Positions 28,359-37,661 are shown, counted from the first letter of the stretch. The stretch: DNA of 64,000 nt from Pseudobdellovibrionaceae bacterium (GCA_020635085.1 JACKAL010000008.1:1-64000), one strand, 5' to 3'. The notes: generated by a model not told the origin, from the sequence alone. Made by a program: numbers and translations.

Positions 28359-30035
28359 CTAAAGATTGAGGCTGAGCTCTGTGGAAACCGGACCTATGAT
28401 ATCTAAGAAATTATTAAACGTATCGTAAATTTGCGAATTAACGGAAGAGCCGCCTTTGTTTTGTACCTTCTTAATTGCTCCATTGGAGGCATAGGTCAGT
28501 TTAACTGAGCCAACAGAAGGCCTTGCAAGAGATATGGGCTTCAAAGTGTTTTCGTCGTATTCAATGACGATTTCTTTTTTTTCTTGATTATTGATACTGC
28601 TAATCAAGCCAAGGTTATTGTATTTAATTTCCACAAATTGGCCATCATCACATTTAGCCGACACCAATCGTCCGGTGCTGTCATATTTAAATTGTGTTTT
28701 TTTACGACGAGAAAGCTTCCCATCTTTAGCAAAGTATTCGGACAGAATATCATTTATTAAATTATCGTTATTGTAGGCAAAGCCGACACTGTATTTTTGA
28801 TTTTTTTCATCAACTGGGGTGAAGTAGCTGACTGTTTTTTGTTTAATCAAGCCAGTATCTAAATACTGCATGGTTGTAATGTCTGTATTTCGTCGCAGCG
28901 AGATGGGTTTACCGAAATCTTGATGATAGGAAATATCGAGGACCTCACTATTTTTTTCAGATAGCACGCGACTTAAGTATTTTTCTTTATCATCGCGCAT
29001 TTCATACCAAAATTCATAGCGACTTTTATAGACGGTCTTTTTTCCACAAGTTTTTACGGCGTTTGCAGAATAATGATCCTTTGGATTGTCGGCAGATAAA
29101 ACAAAGTCGTAAGCTTCATGACAGCCATCACGATCGCGGAAGGTGCGAACCCAATCGCGCATTTCCACATAAGTGATAGATTTGTAGGTTCCATCTGGAA
29201 AATTGATGCGCGTCAGGTTGTGACCAGTATCATATGCATAGGTGTAGTTATTTTTCCAGGCATTAGTAACGCCAACTAAATTTTCTCCACGAAATTTATA
29301 AGTGGCATTGAGACCATTCATGCCAACAATCTTTTTTACTTTCTTTTCTGGATAGTAGTAAAACGAAAGCTTGTTACCACCATTATCTACAAGTTGGAGA
29401 GGCAAGTCATTAGCGTAAGATATTTTTATAGAGTATTTATTTTTATCCATAAGTTGCACGAGATGTCCGCGAGCATCAAAACTTTGCACAGTGCTGTCGG
29501 CGAGAACATGCACATAGTGATTCCCATCATAAGTGATACGATCGATTTCTTTCCCATTGGCAAGATAAACAGTATTTTTTACAGGTGAGATTTTAACTCC
29601 AACTTCACCGGCGAGCTGAGTTCTTAATAAGTGGTCAGAGCGCAATTGATCTTTGAGATTTTCTAGGTGTTTTTTTGTCTTTTCTGGATATTTTTTTGCG
29701 ATAAGAGAAACAATTTTATCTACAGAATCATTAATCAATTTGGTATTGTATTTTGCCGGGTAGTAGGCGACAGGACTTGACCCGCACTCACTAAGAAGGA
29801 GATTTCCCTCGAGAGAAATTTCCACTTGAGTTTCGAGATTGGAGCACCATCCAAAGCCAAAAATTCCAGAAAAAAGAGAACGGCTATTGTAAGTGCGTGA
29901 AACACGCAAAAAGAAATTATTTCCGGGAATCATGAGATCCACCCAATAATCAGAATAATTGGCATTTTTCATGTCAACGATCGCAAGTGATTGTGAGGTC
30001 CACAGAAGCAGTAATACAAGGAGCAAATTCTTCAT
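28359..30035 (-). CDS. secreted RHS/YD-repeat protein closing the Tad operon
   Basis: A 558-residue protein with a signal peptide (about 1-18). Its start, DYWVDLMIPGNNFFLRVSRTYNSRS, followed by GIFGFGWCSNLET, is the DUF6531/RHS opening ('l.rtYnS....g..G.GW'). YD-type repeats follow (YDGNHYVHVLADSTVQSFDARGHL, YAYDTGHNLTRINFPDGTY, YDSTGRLVSAKCDDGQFVEIKY). It lacks the long array and C-terminal toxin of polymorphic RHS toxins. It starts 4 bases after tadB, where tadC usually sits. Its place suggests a pilus-linked surface or adhesion function; this is inference. Confidence 0.8.
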   Translation of the reverse strand: MKNLLLVLLLLWTSQSLAIVDMKNANYSDYWVDLMIPGNNFFLRVSRTYNSRSLFSGIFGFGWCSNLETQVEISLEGNLLLSECGSSPVAYYPAKYNTKLINDSVDKIVSLIAKKYPEKTKKHLENLKDQLRSDHLLRTQLAGEVGVKISPVKNTVYLANGKEIDRITYDGNHYVHVLADSTVQSFDARGHLVQLMDKNKYSIKISYANDLPLQLVDNGGNKLSFYYYPEKKVKKIVGMNGLNATYKFRGENLVGVTNAWKNNYTYAYDTGHNLTRINFPDGTYKSITYVEMRDWVRTFRDRDGCHEAYDFVLSADNPKDHYSANAVKTCGKKTVYKSRYEFWYEMRDDKEKYLSRVLSEKNSEVLDISYHQDFGKPISLRRNTDITTMQYLDTGLIKQKTVSYFTPVDEKNQKYSVGFAYNNDNLINDILSEYFAKDGKLSRRKKTQFKYDSTGRLVSAKCDDGQFVEIKYNNLGLISSINNQEKKEIVIEYDENTLKPISLARPSVGSVKLTYASNGAIKKVQNKGGSSVNSQIYDTFNNFLDIIGPVSTELSLNL

Positions 30036-30039
30036 ATCT

Positions 30040-30924
30040 TTAAACCTTAATAGTAATAATTTTCTTTATAAATAGTCCGCCTAAACCAATAAGAACAAAA
30101 ACAAGTAATAAAAACATCCAGCCAAATGCTGTTGTAAACATTGGCATGACATAATTGGGATCAATAAAATAAAAAATCATCAAGATGACGAAAGGAACTA
30201 AACTAATAATAATTCCCTGCATAACCCCTTGAGCCGTTAATGCTTCGATCTTTTTTTCGATCTTTTGTCGCTCACGAATTGTAAAATTGATAGTTTGGAA
30301 TGTTTCGGCCATGTTACCACCGGTCTCTTTTAAGATATTTACAGCCGTTACAAACATCTGCACGTCTTGCCGTGGGATGCGCTCTCCGAGTTCGTTGAGA
30401 CACTCTTCAATGGGGCGACCGAGTTGATTTTGCGAGAGAACCAGTCGGAATTCTTGGCTAATAGGATTTTTTAAATTCTTAGACACGCGATCCATGGCTT
30501 GCGTCACACTGAGACCAGCGCGAATTCCGTTGGCTAAGATCGTTGTGCCATCTACCATTTGATCAACAAAACGATTACAGCGCTTCTCATAGAGACTTTT
30601 AAAAAGATGTTTAGGCAGAGTCCAGCCAATAAGTGTAAACACACTGCCGACAATAAAGCCTACAATAATATTGGGCCAAAAAAGAATGAAAAAGATAAGC
30701 CCCAAACCCACACTGATTAATATGAGCGACCAGGTGAGTTTTTTATCATTAACTTCAACAAACATGAGTTCCATGTAGCGAACGATCTCGTCCTTTTGAC
30801 CAAGGCTACGCGCATGTAGCCAGCGTAGTACTTTTTCCGACTGATAGTAGGCAATCACAAAGACGCAAATGGCGACAGCGGGCCACATAAAGGCTGGATG
30901 CAAGAGCACAGATTGCCAGGTCAT
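30040..30924 (-). CDS. tadB: Tad pilus inner-membrane platform protein TadB (GspF family)
   Basis: A 294-residue T2SS F-domain protein with two N-terminal and two C-terminal membrane segments. The central F domain has ILANGIRAGLSVTQAMDRVSK (about 130-150), LGRPIEECLNELGERIP and ILKETGGNMAETFQTI. ATG 30924 overlaps the TadZA stop (ATGA). It would form the base for TadA. Only this one F-family gene is seen in the operon, where Tad loci usually have a TadB-TadC pair. Confidence 0.88.
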   Translation of the reverse strand: MTWQSVLLHPAFMWPAVAICVFVIAYYQSEKVLRWLHARSLGQKDEIVRYMELMFVEVNDKKLTWSLILISVGLGLIFFILFWPNIIVGFIVGSVFTLIGWTLPKHLFKSLYEKRCNRFVDQMVDGTTILANGIRAGLSVTQAMDRVSKNLKNPISQEFRLVLSQNQLGRPIEECLNELGERIPRQDVQMFVTAVNILKETGGNMAETFQTINFTIRERQKIEKKIEALTAQGVMQGIIISLVPFVILMIFYFIDPNYVMPMFTTAFGWMFLLLVFVLIGLGGLFIKKIITIKV

Positions 30925-33122
30925 GGTTTACCTCCAGAAGCTTTTTTCACCGCAAAATTTGGAGTAGACGGTTTTGCAGATTTCGGAGCAGCTGTTGGTG
31001 CCGCTTCATTGGAGAAAAGATCTTTGGGAATACCAATACCTTTTTCTTTAAGCTCTTGAATGAATTTAGGAATAAGACCAGTTGTAAGAAATTGGCCCAC
31101 AATTTTCCGCTCTTTATCGAAGCCTGTTTCTTTAAAAGCATATACGTCTTGTAATGTAACGGTGTCTCCCTGCATACCCTGAACTTCCGTTATGTATAAA
31201 ATTTTACGACTACCATCGGATAAACGAGAAATCTGCACAATCAAGTCTACGGCATTTGCCACTTGTTCGCGAATAGCGCGAGCCGGTAAATCCATTCCGG
31301 CCATCAAACAGAGGGTTTCTAAGCGGCCGATCGCTTCTCTAGGGTTATTGGAGTGGACGGTAGTCATCGAACCATCATGACCTGTACTCATCGCGGCTAA
31401 CATATCTAGTGCGGCACCATCGCGACACTCTCCGACAACAATACGATCGGGACGCATACGTAAGGTGTTCTTTACGAGATCACGAATAGTGACTGCCCCT
31501 TCACCCTCCATATTTGCGGGCCGCGTTTCGAGACGCACCACATGTTCCTGGCGCAGTTGTAGCTCGGCGGCATCTTCGACCGTAATAATTCTCTCCGTTG
31601 GTGGAATGAAAGAAGACATACAGTTTAATAATGTTGTTTTACCAGATCCAGTACCACCTGAGATGATGATATTAGATCCATTTTGCACCGCGAGTTTTAA
31701 GAAATCCATCATCTGACGACTGCAGGAATTGTATTGAAGGTACTGATCGACGCCAAAAGCATCTTTTTTAAATTTACGAATTGTGAGGGCGGGCCCATCA
31801 ATGGATAGGGGTTCAATGATGGCATTCACCCGGCTTCCATCCATGAGACGAGCATCAACGTAGGGGTTTTTTTCATCGATACGACGACCCAGCGGGGTTA
31901 CGATGCGTTCAATCACGTTGCGCAGCTGAACATTGGAGGTAAAGTGAATTTTGCTGAGCTGTAGACGGCCACTTTTTTCGATAAATATTTTGTCGTAGCC
32001 ATTGACCATGATCTCACTAATCTCAACTTGTGCCAACAAATCCTCAAGAGGTCCAAGCGCCAAAGCCTCGTCGAGAGTTTCTTTGATAATTTGTTTACGA
32101 TCTCCTGGTGGTAGACCTTGCGCCTCTTGATCGATAATCTTTGAGATCACGGCACGCACATCAGTTTCTAATTTTTTCCGTTTTTCGGGGTCTTTGTTCG
32201 CTTTGGTAATGTCATCATTTTTTAAATTCATTTCCTTAATAAGGCGCGCATGTATAGTGAGCTTTAAGTGGGTGCGAGGATCAACGCCCCCATGCGAGGA
32301 TTTGTTGTTGTCCGCAGCTTCGACTTTGTCGAAACTAAGGATATTGTTTTTCGAAATTGCTTTTAATTTTTGTAAAAGCCCACCGGTTAATTTTTTGACG
32401 ATATCCCCATAGGCGACGGCCATAGGTGTTTGTGGTGCAAGGAGCATAAATGGAGTTGCACGCTTGAGGGCGTTTGCTGTACTCACATCATCTTGTGGTA
32501 TGACTCCAAGTAGGGGGCGTTTAAATGTTTGCTCGATCTGTTGTGGGGCCAAAGCGACGTTGCTCGCCTTGTTGACAATCACTTGGATCATTTCATTGGG
32601 AAGCGTGGCGCCCCGCAGCTCATTAATCATACGTAAAGTTTGATTAACTGTTAGTACTTCAGGAGTTGTTACAAGAAGAGCAACCGTACAGGCTTCCAAT
32701 AATTTCGATTGTAACTCGTCAAGATCGTTTCCAAAATCGATAACTATAAATTTATAAAATTGAGAGAGCTGCGCGAGTTGTTTGAGCGCTAAAGACGCAG
32801 GAGCAGAAAAAATTTCTCCGGGATTCTTAACGGCGCCAATATAGTGAAGAGGGGCTTGCGGGTGAGCCGACACAACGGATAAGAGATTTTTTGTGTTGAT
32901 GCTATTGGTTGTAGAGCAAAGCTCTTCGAGGGTTTTGGGTTCTAAAATTCCGGTAATAAAATTTTGATCACCACAGGACTTTTGATCAGCATCAATAAGT
33001 AGTGTGCTGGATTTTAGCTCCAATCCAAGCTTTACGGCGAGGTTGGCGGCAAAAACGCTCTTGCCTACGCCACCTTTTCCACCAAGAATTCCAATAATAT
33101 AGCAATTATTATTAAATGACAT
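30921..33122 (-). CDS. tadA: TadZ-TadA fusion: MinD/ParA-like localisation domain fused to Tad secretion ATPase
   Basis: A 733-residue fusion. Residues 1 to about 265 are a ParA/MinD-type ATPase with the deviant Walker A GGKGGVGKSVFAANLA (about 14-29) and FIVIDFGNDLDE, matching TadZ/CpaE. Residues about 300-700 are TadA/CpaF: LGPLEDLLAQVEISEIMVNG, RKFKKDAFGVDQ, Walker A IISGGTGSGKTTLL, Walker B ERIITVEDAAEL, RPDRIVVGECRDGAALDML and TGHDGSMTTVHSN. The Ala/Pro/Lys-rich tail is extra. Adjacent tadZ and tadA are usually separate genes. GGAGGT precedes ATG 33122. Confidence 0.9.
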   Translation of the reverse strand: MSFNNNCYIIGILGGKGGVGKSVFAANLAVKLGLELKSSTLLIDADQKSCGDQNFITGILEPKTLEELCSTTNSINTKNLLSVVSAHPQAPLHYIGAVKNPGEIFSAPASLALKQLAQLSQFYKFIVIDFGNDLDELQSKLLEACTVALLVTTPEVLTVNQTLRMINELRGATLPNEMIQVIVNKASNVALAPQQIEQTFKRPLLGVIPQDDVSTANALKRATPFMLLAPQTPMAVAYGDIVKKLTGGLLQKLKAISKNNILSFDKVEAADNNKSSHGGVDPRTHLKLTIHARLIKEMNLKNDDITKANKDPEKRKKLETDVRAVISKIIDQEAQGLPPGDRKQIIKETLDEALALGPLEDLLAQVEISEIMVNGYDKIFIEKSGRLQLSKIHFTSNVQLRNVIERIVTPLGRRIDEKNPYVDARLMDGSRVNAIIEPLSIDGPALTIRKFKKDAFGVDQYLQYNSCSRQMMDFLKLAVQNGSNIIISGGTGSGKTTLLNCMSSFIPPTERIITVEDAAELQLRQEHVVRLETRPANMEGEGAVTIRDLVKNTLRMRPDRIVVGECRDGAALDMLAAMSTGHDGSMTTVHSNNPREAIGRLETLCLMAGMDLPARAIREQVANAVDLIVQISRLSDGSRKILYITEVQGMQGDTVTLQDVYAFKETGFDKERKIVGQFLTTGLIPKFIQELKEKGIGIPKDLFSNEAAPTAAPKSAKPSTPNFAVKKASGGKP

Positions 33123-33270
33123 TAAGGTGAGACCTCCACACTGATCTATCGGAAAATATACAAAAAGATATGAGAAAAAATTTGTTTGTTTAATGCGTTG
33201 ACCTTAGAAAATCAGACATCCTGCAGGCTCAGAAATCTAGACCCAGACTAAGAACAAGAACACTGCTATA

Positions 33271-33366
33271 GGCGTAGCCTGTCATCCTGAGGCGGAGCCG
33301 AAGGATCTACGTTGCAAAATAAAGAATGAGATCCTTCGGCTCCGCCTCAGGATGACAGGCTACGCC
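33271..33366. repeat. 38-bp perfect inverted repeat inside the Tad operon
   Basis: Arms 33271-33308 and 33329-33366 are exact reverse complements over 38 bp, with a 20-base spacer. The core, TGTCATCCTGAG...CGAAGGATCT, is a palindromic repeat known from many unrelated bacterial genomes. In RNA it would form a very stable hairpin between the secretin and TadZA genes. Confidence 0.9.
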
Positions 33367-33420
33367 TCAGGATGACAGGCTACGCCTTAGCGATGACGGT
33401 GCTCCGCCTTAGCGATGATG
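33343..33420. repeat. degenerate tandem repeat next to the inverted repeat
   Basis: Two exact 20-base units CGCCTCAGGATGACAGGCTA (33343-33362, 33363-33382) are followed by two diverged copies beginning CGCCTTAGCGATGA. The first unit is part of the right arm of the inverted repeat. With the arms this fills most of the 310-base gap between the secretin and TadZA; nothing coding is seen there. Confidence 0.75.
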
Positions 33421-33432
33421 AGGGCTAATGCC

Positions 33433-34920
33433 CTATTCATTCAAGCGAAATTTTTCTTTTACTTTCTCTACACCTGAGCTTGCAGAGGATTTAATAATTG
33501 GAGTGACAAAAATCACAAACTGAGATTGATTTTTCTGAAATGCACGCGAGTGATAGAGAGAAAACAAAGGATTATCCACGGTGGGTGGAATTTTATTGTA
33601 GTCCATTGTTTGATTGTTGGAAATAAATCCCCCGACGGCGGCACTTTCACCACTACGAATATCTACTTGAGTATTTATCGTATTTTTTGCCGTGGAAGGT
33701 CCAGCGCTGGTTTGTCCAATCACATTCGAAACTTCAATGCTAATATCCAAATTAATGGCATCACTTCGCGAGCTTACGACCTTTGGAGTTACACGCGATG
33801 TGGTACCATATTGTATGGGTTGAAGATTCGCAGGCACCCCCTGTGCACTAACAGTGGGAACAGGGACAGTTGCCATCGAGGAAAGTGTGGCGGTAACGCC
33901 GTCTTTAGTCATGATGCTTGTTGTTTTTAATATGCGTGCATGACCGTGGCTTTTCGCCCAATTCAACTTAGGAAGAAGATTTGAAATCACACCAGTAATG
34001 CTCGACACAATTCCACTCGGATTCCGGGTATCTTGGGTAAAGGTTACATTTGTTTGATCAGAAATCGATGGTGTCCACTGAAAGAGGGAACTATTGGCGT
34101 AATCTTTACTTAATTCAACATAGTGTAAAACAACCTGAATAAGTTTTGGCTGTGGTTCAACAGTAGGCGGAGGGCGAATAAATAAGAGATTAGCGACGTT
34201 GTCGCGCTTCGGCTTAAGAAGATCCTTGGTTTTTTCCGCCTCGCCAAAAGTGGGCGCTGGAACATAGGTGCGTGCGATCAGTTCAGCTTGCGTTTTATCG
34301 TATTCGCTTTGTACTTCTCCTGTAAGAACAAAAACACCATTGCGTGCATGCACTTGTACATCAGGATTGTTGATTTCTCTTTGAATTATTTCTGCAATTT
34401 TCTGTTGAGCAAAAGGACTGACTTCAACGAGTGAGGCAGCATCATTTCCGTATTGACCCAATACGCCGACGATGCGGTTGAGATCTTCGGGGTGAACCAC
34501 TTTTCCGTCAACCACGACGCGATCATTTACAATTTTAATTTGAATACCCTCAATATCGCTGAGAAGCGCACGAATTTCGCGCACCATTTTAGTGAGGCGT
34601 GTATCTCTGACTTCGATGCGGTATTCAAATACTTTCTGCCCACGACGATCATGAATTGTGAGCGTAGCAAGACCCGATTTTGTTGGAGTAAAGCGGATCT
34701 TCTGATATTCCTTAGCAACAGCAACTTTGGTGACACCCTTCCAGTCGCCACCAAACTCGGCTCCTTGCGGAAGAACAGGCAGCGTTTCTTCTTGTTCCAC
34801 ACCTTGGTAAAGAATGAGATATTTATTCCCCGGATCTGCCTCGGTTGTTTGTGCTACACCAAGAGATACAAAACCAGCTGAAAAAATGAAAAATATTAAA
34901 TAGGACAGATTTTTCATCAT
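33433..34920 (-). CDS. cpaC: Tad/CpaC-type outer-membrane secretin
   Basis: Outer-membrane pore for the Flp pilus. The 495-residue product has a signal peptide (about 1-23), a CpaC N-terminal domain (LVLQxG-like beginning, FTPTKSGLATLTIHDRRG), a BON-type domain with VVVDGKVVHPEDLNRI and VHARNGVFVLTGEVQSEYD (about 190-210), and a secretin domain ending IRSGESAAVGGFISNN and FVIFVTPIIK. ATG 34920 overlaps the cpaB stop. Confidence 0.9.
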   Translation of the reverse strand: MMKNLSYLIFFIFSAGFVSLGVAQTTEADPGNKYLILYQGVEQEETLPVLPQGAEFGGDWKGVTKVAVAKEYQKIRFTPTKSGLATLTIHDRRGQKVFEYRIEVRDTRLTKMVREIRALLSDIEGIQIKIVNDRVVVDGKVVHPEDLNRIVGVLGQYGNDAASLVEVSPFAQQKIAEIIQREINNPDVQVHARNGVFVLTGEVQSEYDKTQAELIARTYVPAPTFGEAEKTKDLLKPKRDNVANLLFIRPPPTVEPQPKLIQVVLHYVELSKDYANSSLFQWTPSISDQTNVTFTQDTRNPSGIVSSITGVISNLLPKLNWAKSHGHARILKTTSIMTKDGVTATLSSMATVPVPTVSAQGVPANLQPIQYGTTSRVTPKVVSSRSDAINLDISIEVSNVIGQTSAGPSTAKNTINTQVDIRSGESAAVGGFISNNQTMDYNKIPPTVDNPLFSLYHSRAFQKNQSQFVIFVTPIIKSSASSGVEKVKEKFRLNE

Positions 34921-35792
34921 TGTAACTCCTCATAAGCTCCAGATCTTCTCTTTTTAGGTGCAGGGGCTTTAGGCGCAGATGGTAACTCTGGTGGTGGGGT
35001 GGCGGGGACACGTGCGGCTTTTACTTTTCCCATTACATCGTCAGCATCAACCGTTTTTAACGGGTTGATGTAGCGGTCATTGGGATTGCGCAGTGTAAAA
35101 AACAAAGAACCAGGGTTTGTTGCTAAAATATATGTGATCATTTGAGCCTCATTGGGCGAGCCCTCAACCGTGACCGAAGTAAAATTGGTTACCTTACGTA
35201 AATTATTGAGAAGAAAATTATCTTTGCCGTCTTCTTCTAACTGGGCGGGAACAGTATCTACAATGTTTTGCCCCGTAGCCAATACCGGTACGTCTTGCAT
35301 AATGGTACGCACTTCTTTTTTCTTATCGAGGCCCGATCCGGTATCTAGCGCCAACACCAAATCGACGCGATCACCTGGCTTTAATAGTCGGGCCACGCCA
35401 CGCATTTCGTCAATAGATATAGTGATGGCACGTTTTCCAGGAGTCACCTGCATGGAAAGGCCACTGTCTTTCCCGGGTAAAAGTAGTTTTGTATTGAGAA
35501 TTTGCTCACCTTTTTTAATAGGGGCTGCCGCCATTTGCCCAATGATAGCCTCTGGATTTTGCATAGCCGCTGGTTGCATGAAGTCCTCGGGCATTTCAGC
35601 CACTTCCAGCATCGATTCATCGATAGGCTCCATCTCGCCAATGTCCTTTGCCGCCACCACAACTTGTTTTTTAGATCCGAATTTTTTATGAATTTTCGCT
35701 TTTTCCTCCTGAGACCAACTATAGAGAAGAAAGACCGCGAATATTGCACAACCAACAGATATCCATAACGTTTTTGTTTCATTGCTTTCCAT
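34917..35792 (-). CDS. cpaB: Flp pilus assembly protein CpaB (RcpC)
   Basis: A 291-residue periplasmic protein anchored by one N-terminal helix (TLWISVGCAIFAVFLLYSW, about 8-26). An SAF domain follows (KQVVVAAKDIGEMEPIDESMLE, KKGEQILNTKLL), then the CpaB domain with GKRAITISIDEMRGVARLLKPGDRVDL (about 117-143) and a Pro/Lys-rich C-terminus. It supports secretin assembly. The start is 3 bases after the pseudopilin gene and the end overlaps cpaC. Confidence 0.9.
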   Translation of the reverse strand: MESNETKTLWISVGCAIFAVFLLYSWSQEEKAKIHKKFGSKKQVVVAAKDIGEMEPIDESMLEVAEMPEDFMQPAAMQNPEAIIGQMAAAPIKKGEQILNTKLLLPGKDSGLSMQVTPGKRAITISIDEMRGVARLLKPGDRVDLVLALDTGSGLDKKKEVRTIMQDVPVLATGQNIVDTVPAQLEEDGKDNFLLNNLRKVTNFTSVTVEGSPNEAQMITYILATNPGSLFFTLRNPNDRYINPLKTVDADDVMGKVKAARVPATPPPELPSAPKAPAPKKRRSGAYEELQ

Positions 35793-35795
35793 ATT

Positions 35796-36284
35796 TTAAT
35801 CCCCACATGCCACGGTTAAACAAATGCCGTATTGAACTTTGATCCACACTGGATCTAATGATACTTGTGTATTGCGAACCCCAGGCTGAACCTTGGCACC
35901 TGCGTTTTCGTGCTCACTGGTGCTGCGACCGGTATCTTGGATATCGCCCTTAAACATTGCCACGCGACGTTCGGTTGCCACTTGTGCATTACTACCACCC
36001 TTAGGAACTGCATCACTATTGGTACCGTGTAGACGGTTCGCGAAGCCATGATATTTGAGACCTCTACCCGGCGTATTGGTTCGGAAGTACCAAAGGTTGG
36101 CGCGGTGACGAAATGTCTCAAAGGCATAATTTCTCGAAGCAATCGATTGTAAAATACCAGTATGGACGACGCCAAAAAATCCCATTGAATACCAAAAAAT
36201 AACGAGAAAAACAAAAAGCACAACCACGGCCTCTAAAACAGCAAAACCTTTATTATTATTTTTTAGAAAGGATGGTTTTTTCAT
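35796..36284 (-). CDS. TadE/TadF-like pseudopilin
   Basis: A 162-residue protein with a short basic leader and one hydrophobic segment (GFAVLEAVVVLFVFLVIFWYSMGFFG, about 14-39). Its 'GFAVLEAV' start matches the pseudopilin cleavage site G/xxxxE used by TadV. The rest is a soluble periplasmic domain with two Cys near the end (GICLTVACGD). ATG 36284 follows the previous stop by two bases; an in-frame start at 36293 would overlap it. Confidence 0.7.
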   Translation of the reverse strand: MKKPSFLKNNNKGFAVLEAVVVLFVFLVIFWYSMGFFGVVHTGILQSIASRNYAFETFRHRANLWYFRTNTPGRGLKYHGFANRLHGTNSDAVPKGGSNAQVATERRVAMFKGDIQDTGRSTSEHENAGAKVQPGVRNTQVSLDPVWIKVQYGICLTVACGD

Positions 36285-36286
36285 AA

Positions 36287-36934
36287 TCAGCACCCATCAT
36301 CCATCATCACAATATAAGACCCAGGTAGAACTAAACCATTATCATAAGCACCAGGTTGCAATTGTTGGATGGCTTGCATTCTTTGTTCCGTAAAGGTTTG
36401 ACACTCTTCTTCAGTGGGTTCGCGCGACAAATAGGAATTAATGCGAGCCGAAAGATCTTCATCTGTCGTGGTGCCCAGAAGTGGGAACTTCATTTTTAAT
36501 AATTTCGCGACGAGGGTGGTGCGTGCGCCGACAAACGTGTCCGAGTCGTTATTGGCATCATTAGAATATTCATCGCTAAAATCTTTGATTTGTACTGGGG
36601 TAAGTGTAAACCAGCCATTGCGAAAAAAGGTCCCAAGTTGTGCCTTGGGGTTGAGCACGAGGGCGGTAAATTTATCTTTTCCGGCTTTCTCTTGTTCATC
36701 GCTTGTTTTACGAGCGGCAAAAAAGGCACGCGCCGATGCATATGTTGCATATTGCGCGATTTCAACCGCTGAAAAAGTAATGGTAAATGCAAAAATAATT
36801 GCAGAAAAACAAAACATCATGAGCATGGCAAAAATGAAGTCTAAAGTTAGAATGCCGCGTTCATTGCCAAGAATTGGCAATCCAAGACTCTTTGCGTTTG
36901 AACCTAAAATGATTTTTTTAAGATAATGCATCAT
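36287..36934 (-). CDS. TadE/TadG-like pseudopilin
   Basis: A 215-residue protein with a pseudopilin-like N-terminus (GNERGILTLDFIFAMLMMFCFSAIIFAF; hydrophobic about 28-50, Asp in place of the usual Glu 5). A helical region with AQYATYASARAFFAARK is typical of TadE-type proteins. The C-terminal soluble domain ends in MMDDGC. It overlaps the previous gene by 4 bases (ATGA). Confidence 0.7.
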   Translation of the reverse strand: MMHYLKKIILGSNAKSLGLPILGNERGILTLDFIFAMLMMFCFSAIIFAFTITFSAVEIAQYATYASARAFFAARKTSDEQEKAGKDKFTALVLNPKAQLGTFFRNGWFTLTPVQIKDFSDEYSNDANNDSDTFVGARTTLVAKLLKMKFPLLGTTTDEDLSARINSYLSREPTEEECQTFTEQRMQAIQQLQPGAYDNGLVLPGSYIVMMDDGC

Positions 36935-37182
36935 ATAGGCTCCGGGGTGGCGTGACGATCAAATGAATTCGGGTGTTTCGATTTTCCGGAGGCGGCAGGG
37001 GACCACACACCATTTTCGATCATGCCGGCAATATAAGACCACGGACCAGAAACAAGTTTTGACATATATTGTTTTCCGGCAATAGTCCGATGGGTGATGG
37101 TAAAAAATGCGATCATTATTGTTAGTAACAACACCGCCTCGATCGTCATCTGTCCGCTCTCGGATCGCAGGCGTCTGTTCAT
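36931..37182 (-). CDS. small TadE-like pseudopilin
   Basis: An 83-residue protein. The leader MNRRLRSESG is followed by QMTIEAVLLLTIMIAFFTIT, a class III prepilin-type cleavage site (G/QMTIE) and hydrophobic helix. A short polar tail follows. ATG 37182 is preferred over 37215 because AGGAG lies 8 bases upstream and the start overlaps the TadV stop (ATGA). Confidence 0.7.
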   Translation of the reverse strand: MNRRLRSESGQMTIEAVLLLTIMIAFFTITHRTIAGKQYMSKLVSGPWSYIAGMIENGVWSPAASGKSKHPNSFDRHATPEPI

Positions 37183-37661
37183 AGCAAATCTCCTGCAACG
37201 AAAAAAGAAAACCATCCAAGTAAAATGGCAACGACAAAAGGAATTCTTTGATTCTTCACCTGGGGATTTCTTAATAAAAAAGATTGGATAAATGTCGTGA
37301 ACTGCCCTGAGAGCATTATTTTAATTAGCCCCATAAGTAATCCCCAAAAAAGAGCATAGACCAGAACAGTAGCGGCTGTTATCACGCCAGTGAATAAAGA
37401 AAGAGACAATAAAAGCTTAATATCTCCAGCACCAAAGGCTTTAAAATACACCAAAGGAGTCAGCGCGATAAAAAACAAAATGGAATAACCAAAGGAAACC
37501 AAAAACATTTTTATATCTCCGCTGAGCGCTAACCATAGAACGCCCGCAAAAAAACTAATAATAAAAAGCCAATTTGGAAACTTCCCGAAACGAATATCAA
37601 ATGTGGCGGCCACCATTAAGAGTGACGTTGGAATAAGAAAGGCCGCATTTAAGTTCATCAT
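37179..37661 (-). CDS. cpaA: prepilin peptidase TadV/CpaA (A24 family)
   Basis: An integral-membrane aspartic protease that removes leader peptides from Flp pilin and pseudopilins. The 160-residue product has the two catalytic Asp sites: FDIRFGKFPNWL (first) and FGAGDIKLLLSL (second, GxGD). Five to six membrane segments. Two adjacent ATG (37661, 37658) overlap the preceding stop as TAATGATG; a frame opening at 37703 lies inside the previous gene and is not used. Confidence 0.88.
   Translation of the reverse strand: MMNLNAAFLIPTSLLMVAATFDIRFGKFPNWLFIISFFAGVLWLALSGDIKMFLVSFGYSILFFIALTPLVYFKAFGAGDIKLLLSLSLFTGVITAATVLVYALFWGLLMGLIKIMLSGQFTTFIQSFLLRNPQVKNQRIPFVVAILLGWFSFFVAGDLL

Noticed and set aside
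33271..33420. CRISPR array
   Set aside because: The repeats are contiguous and palindromic without regular unique spacers, and no cas gene is nearby; no CRISPR array was seen anywhere in the window.
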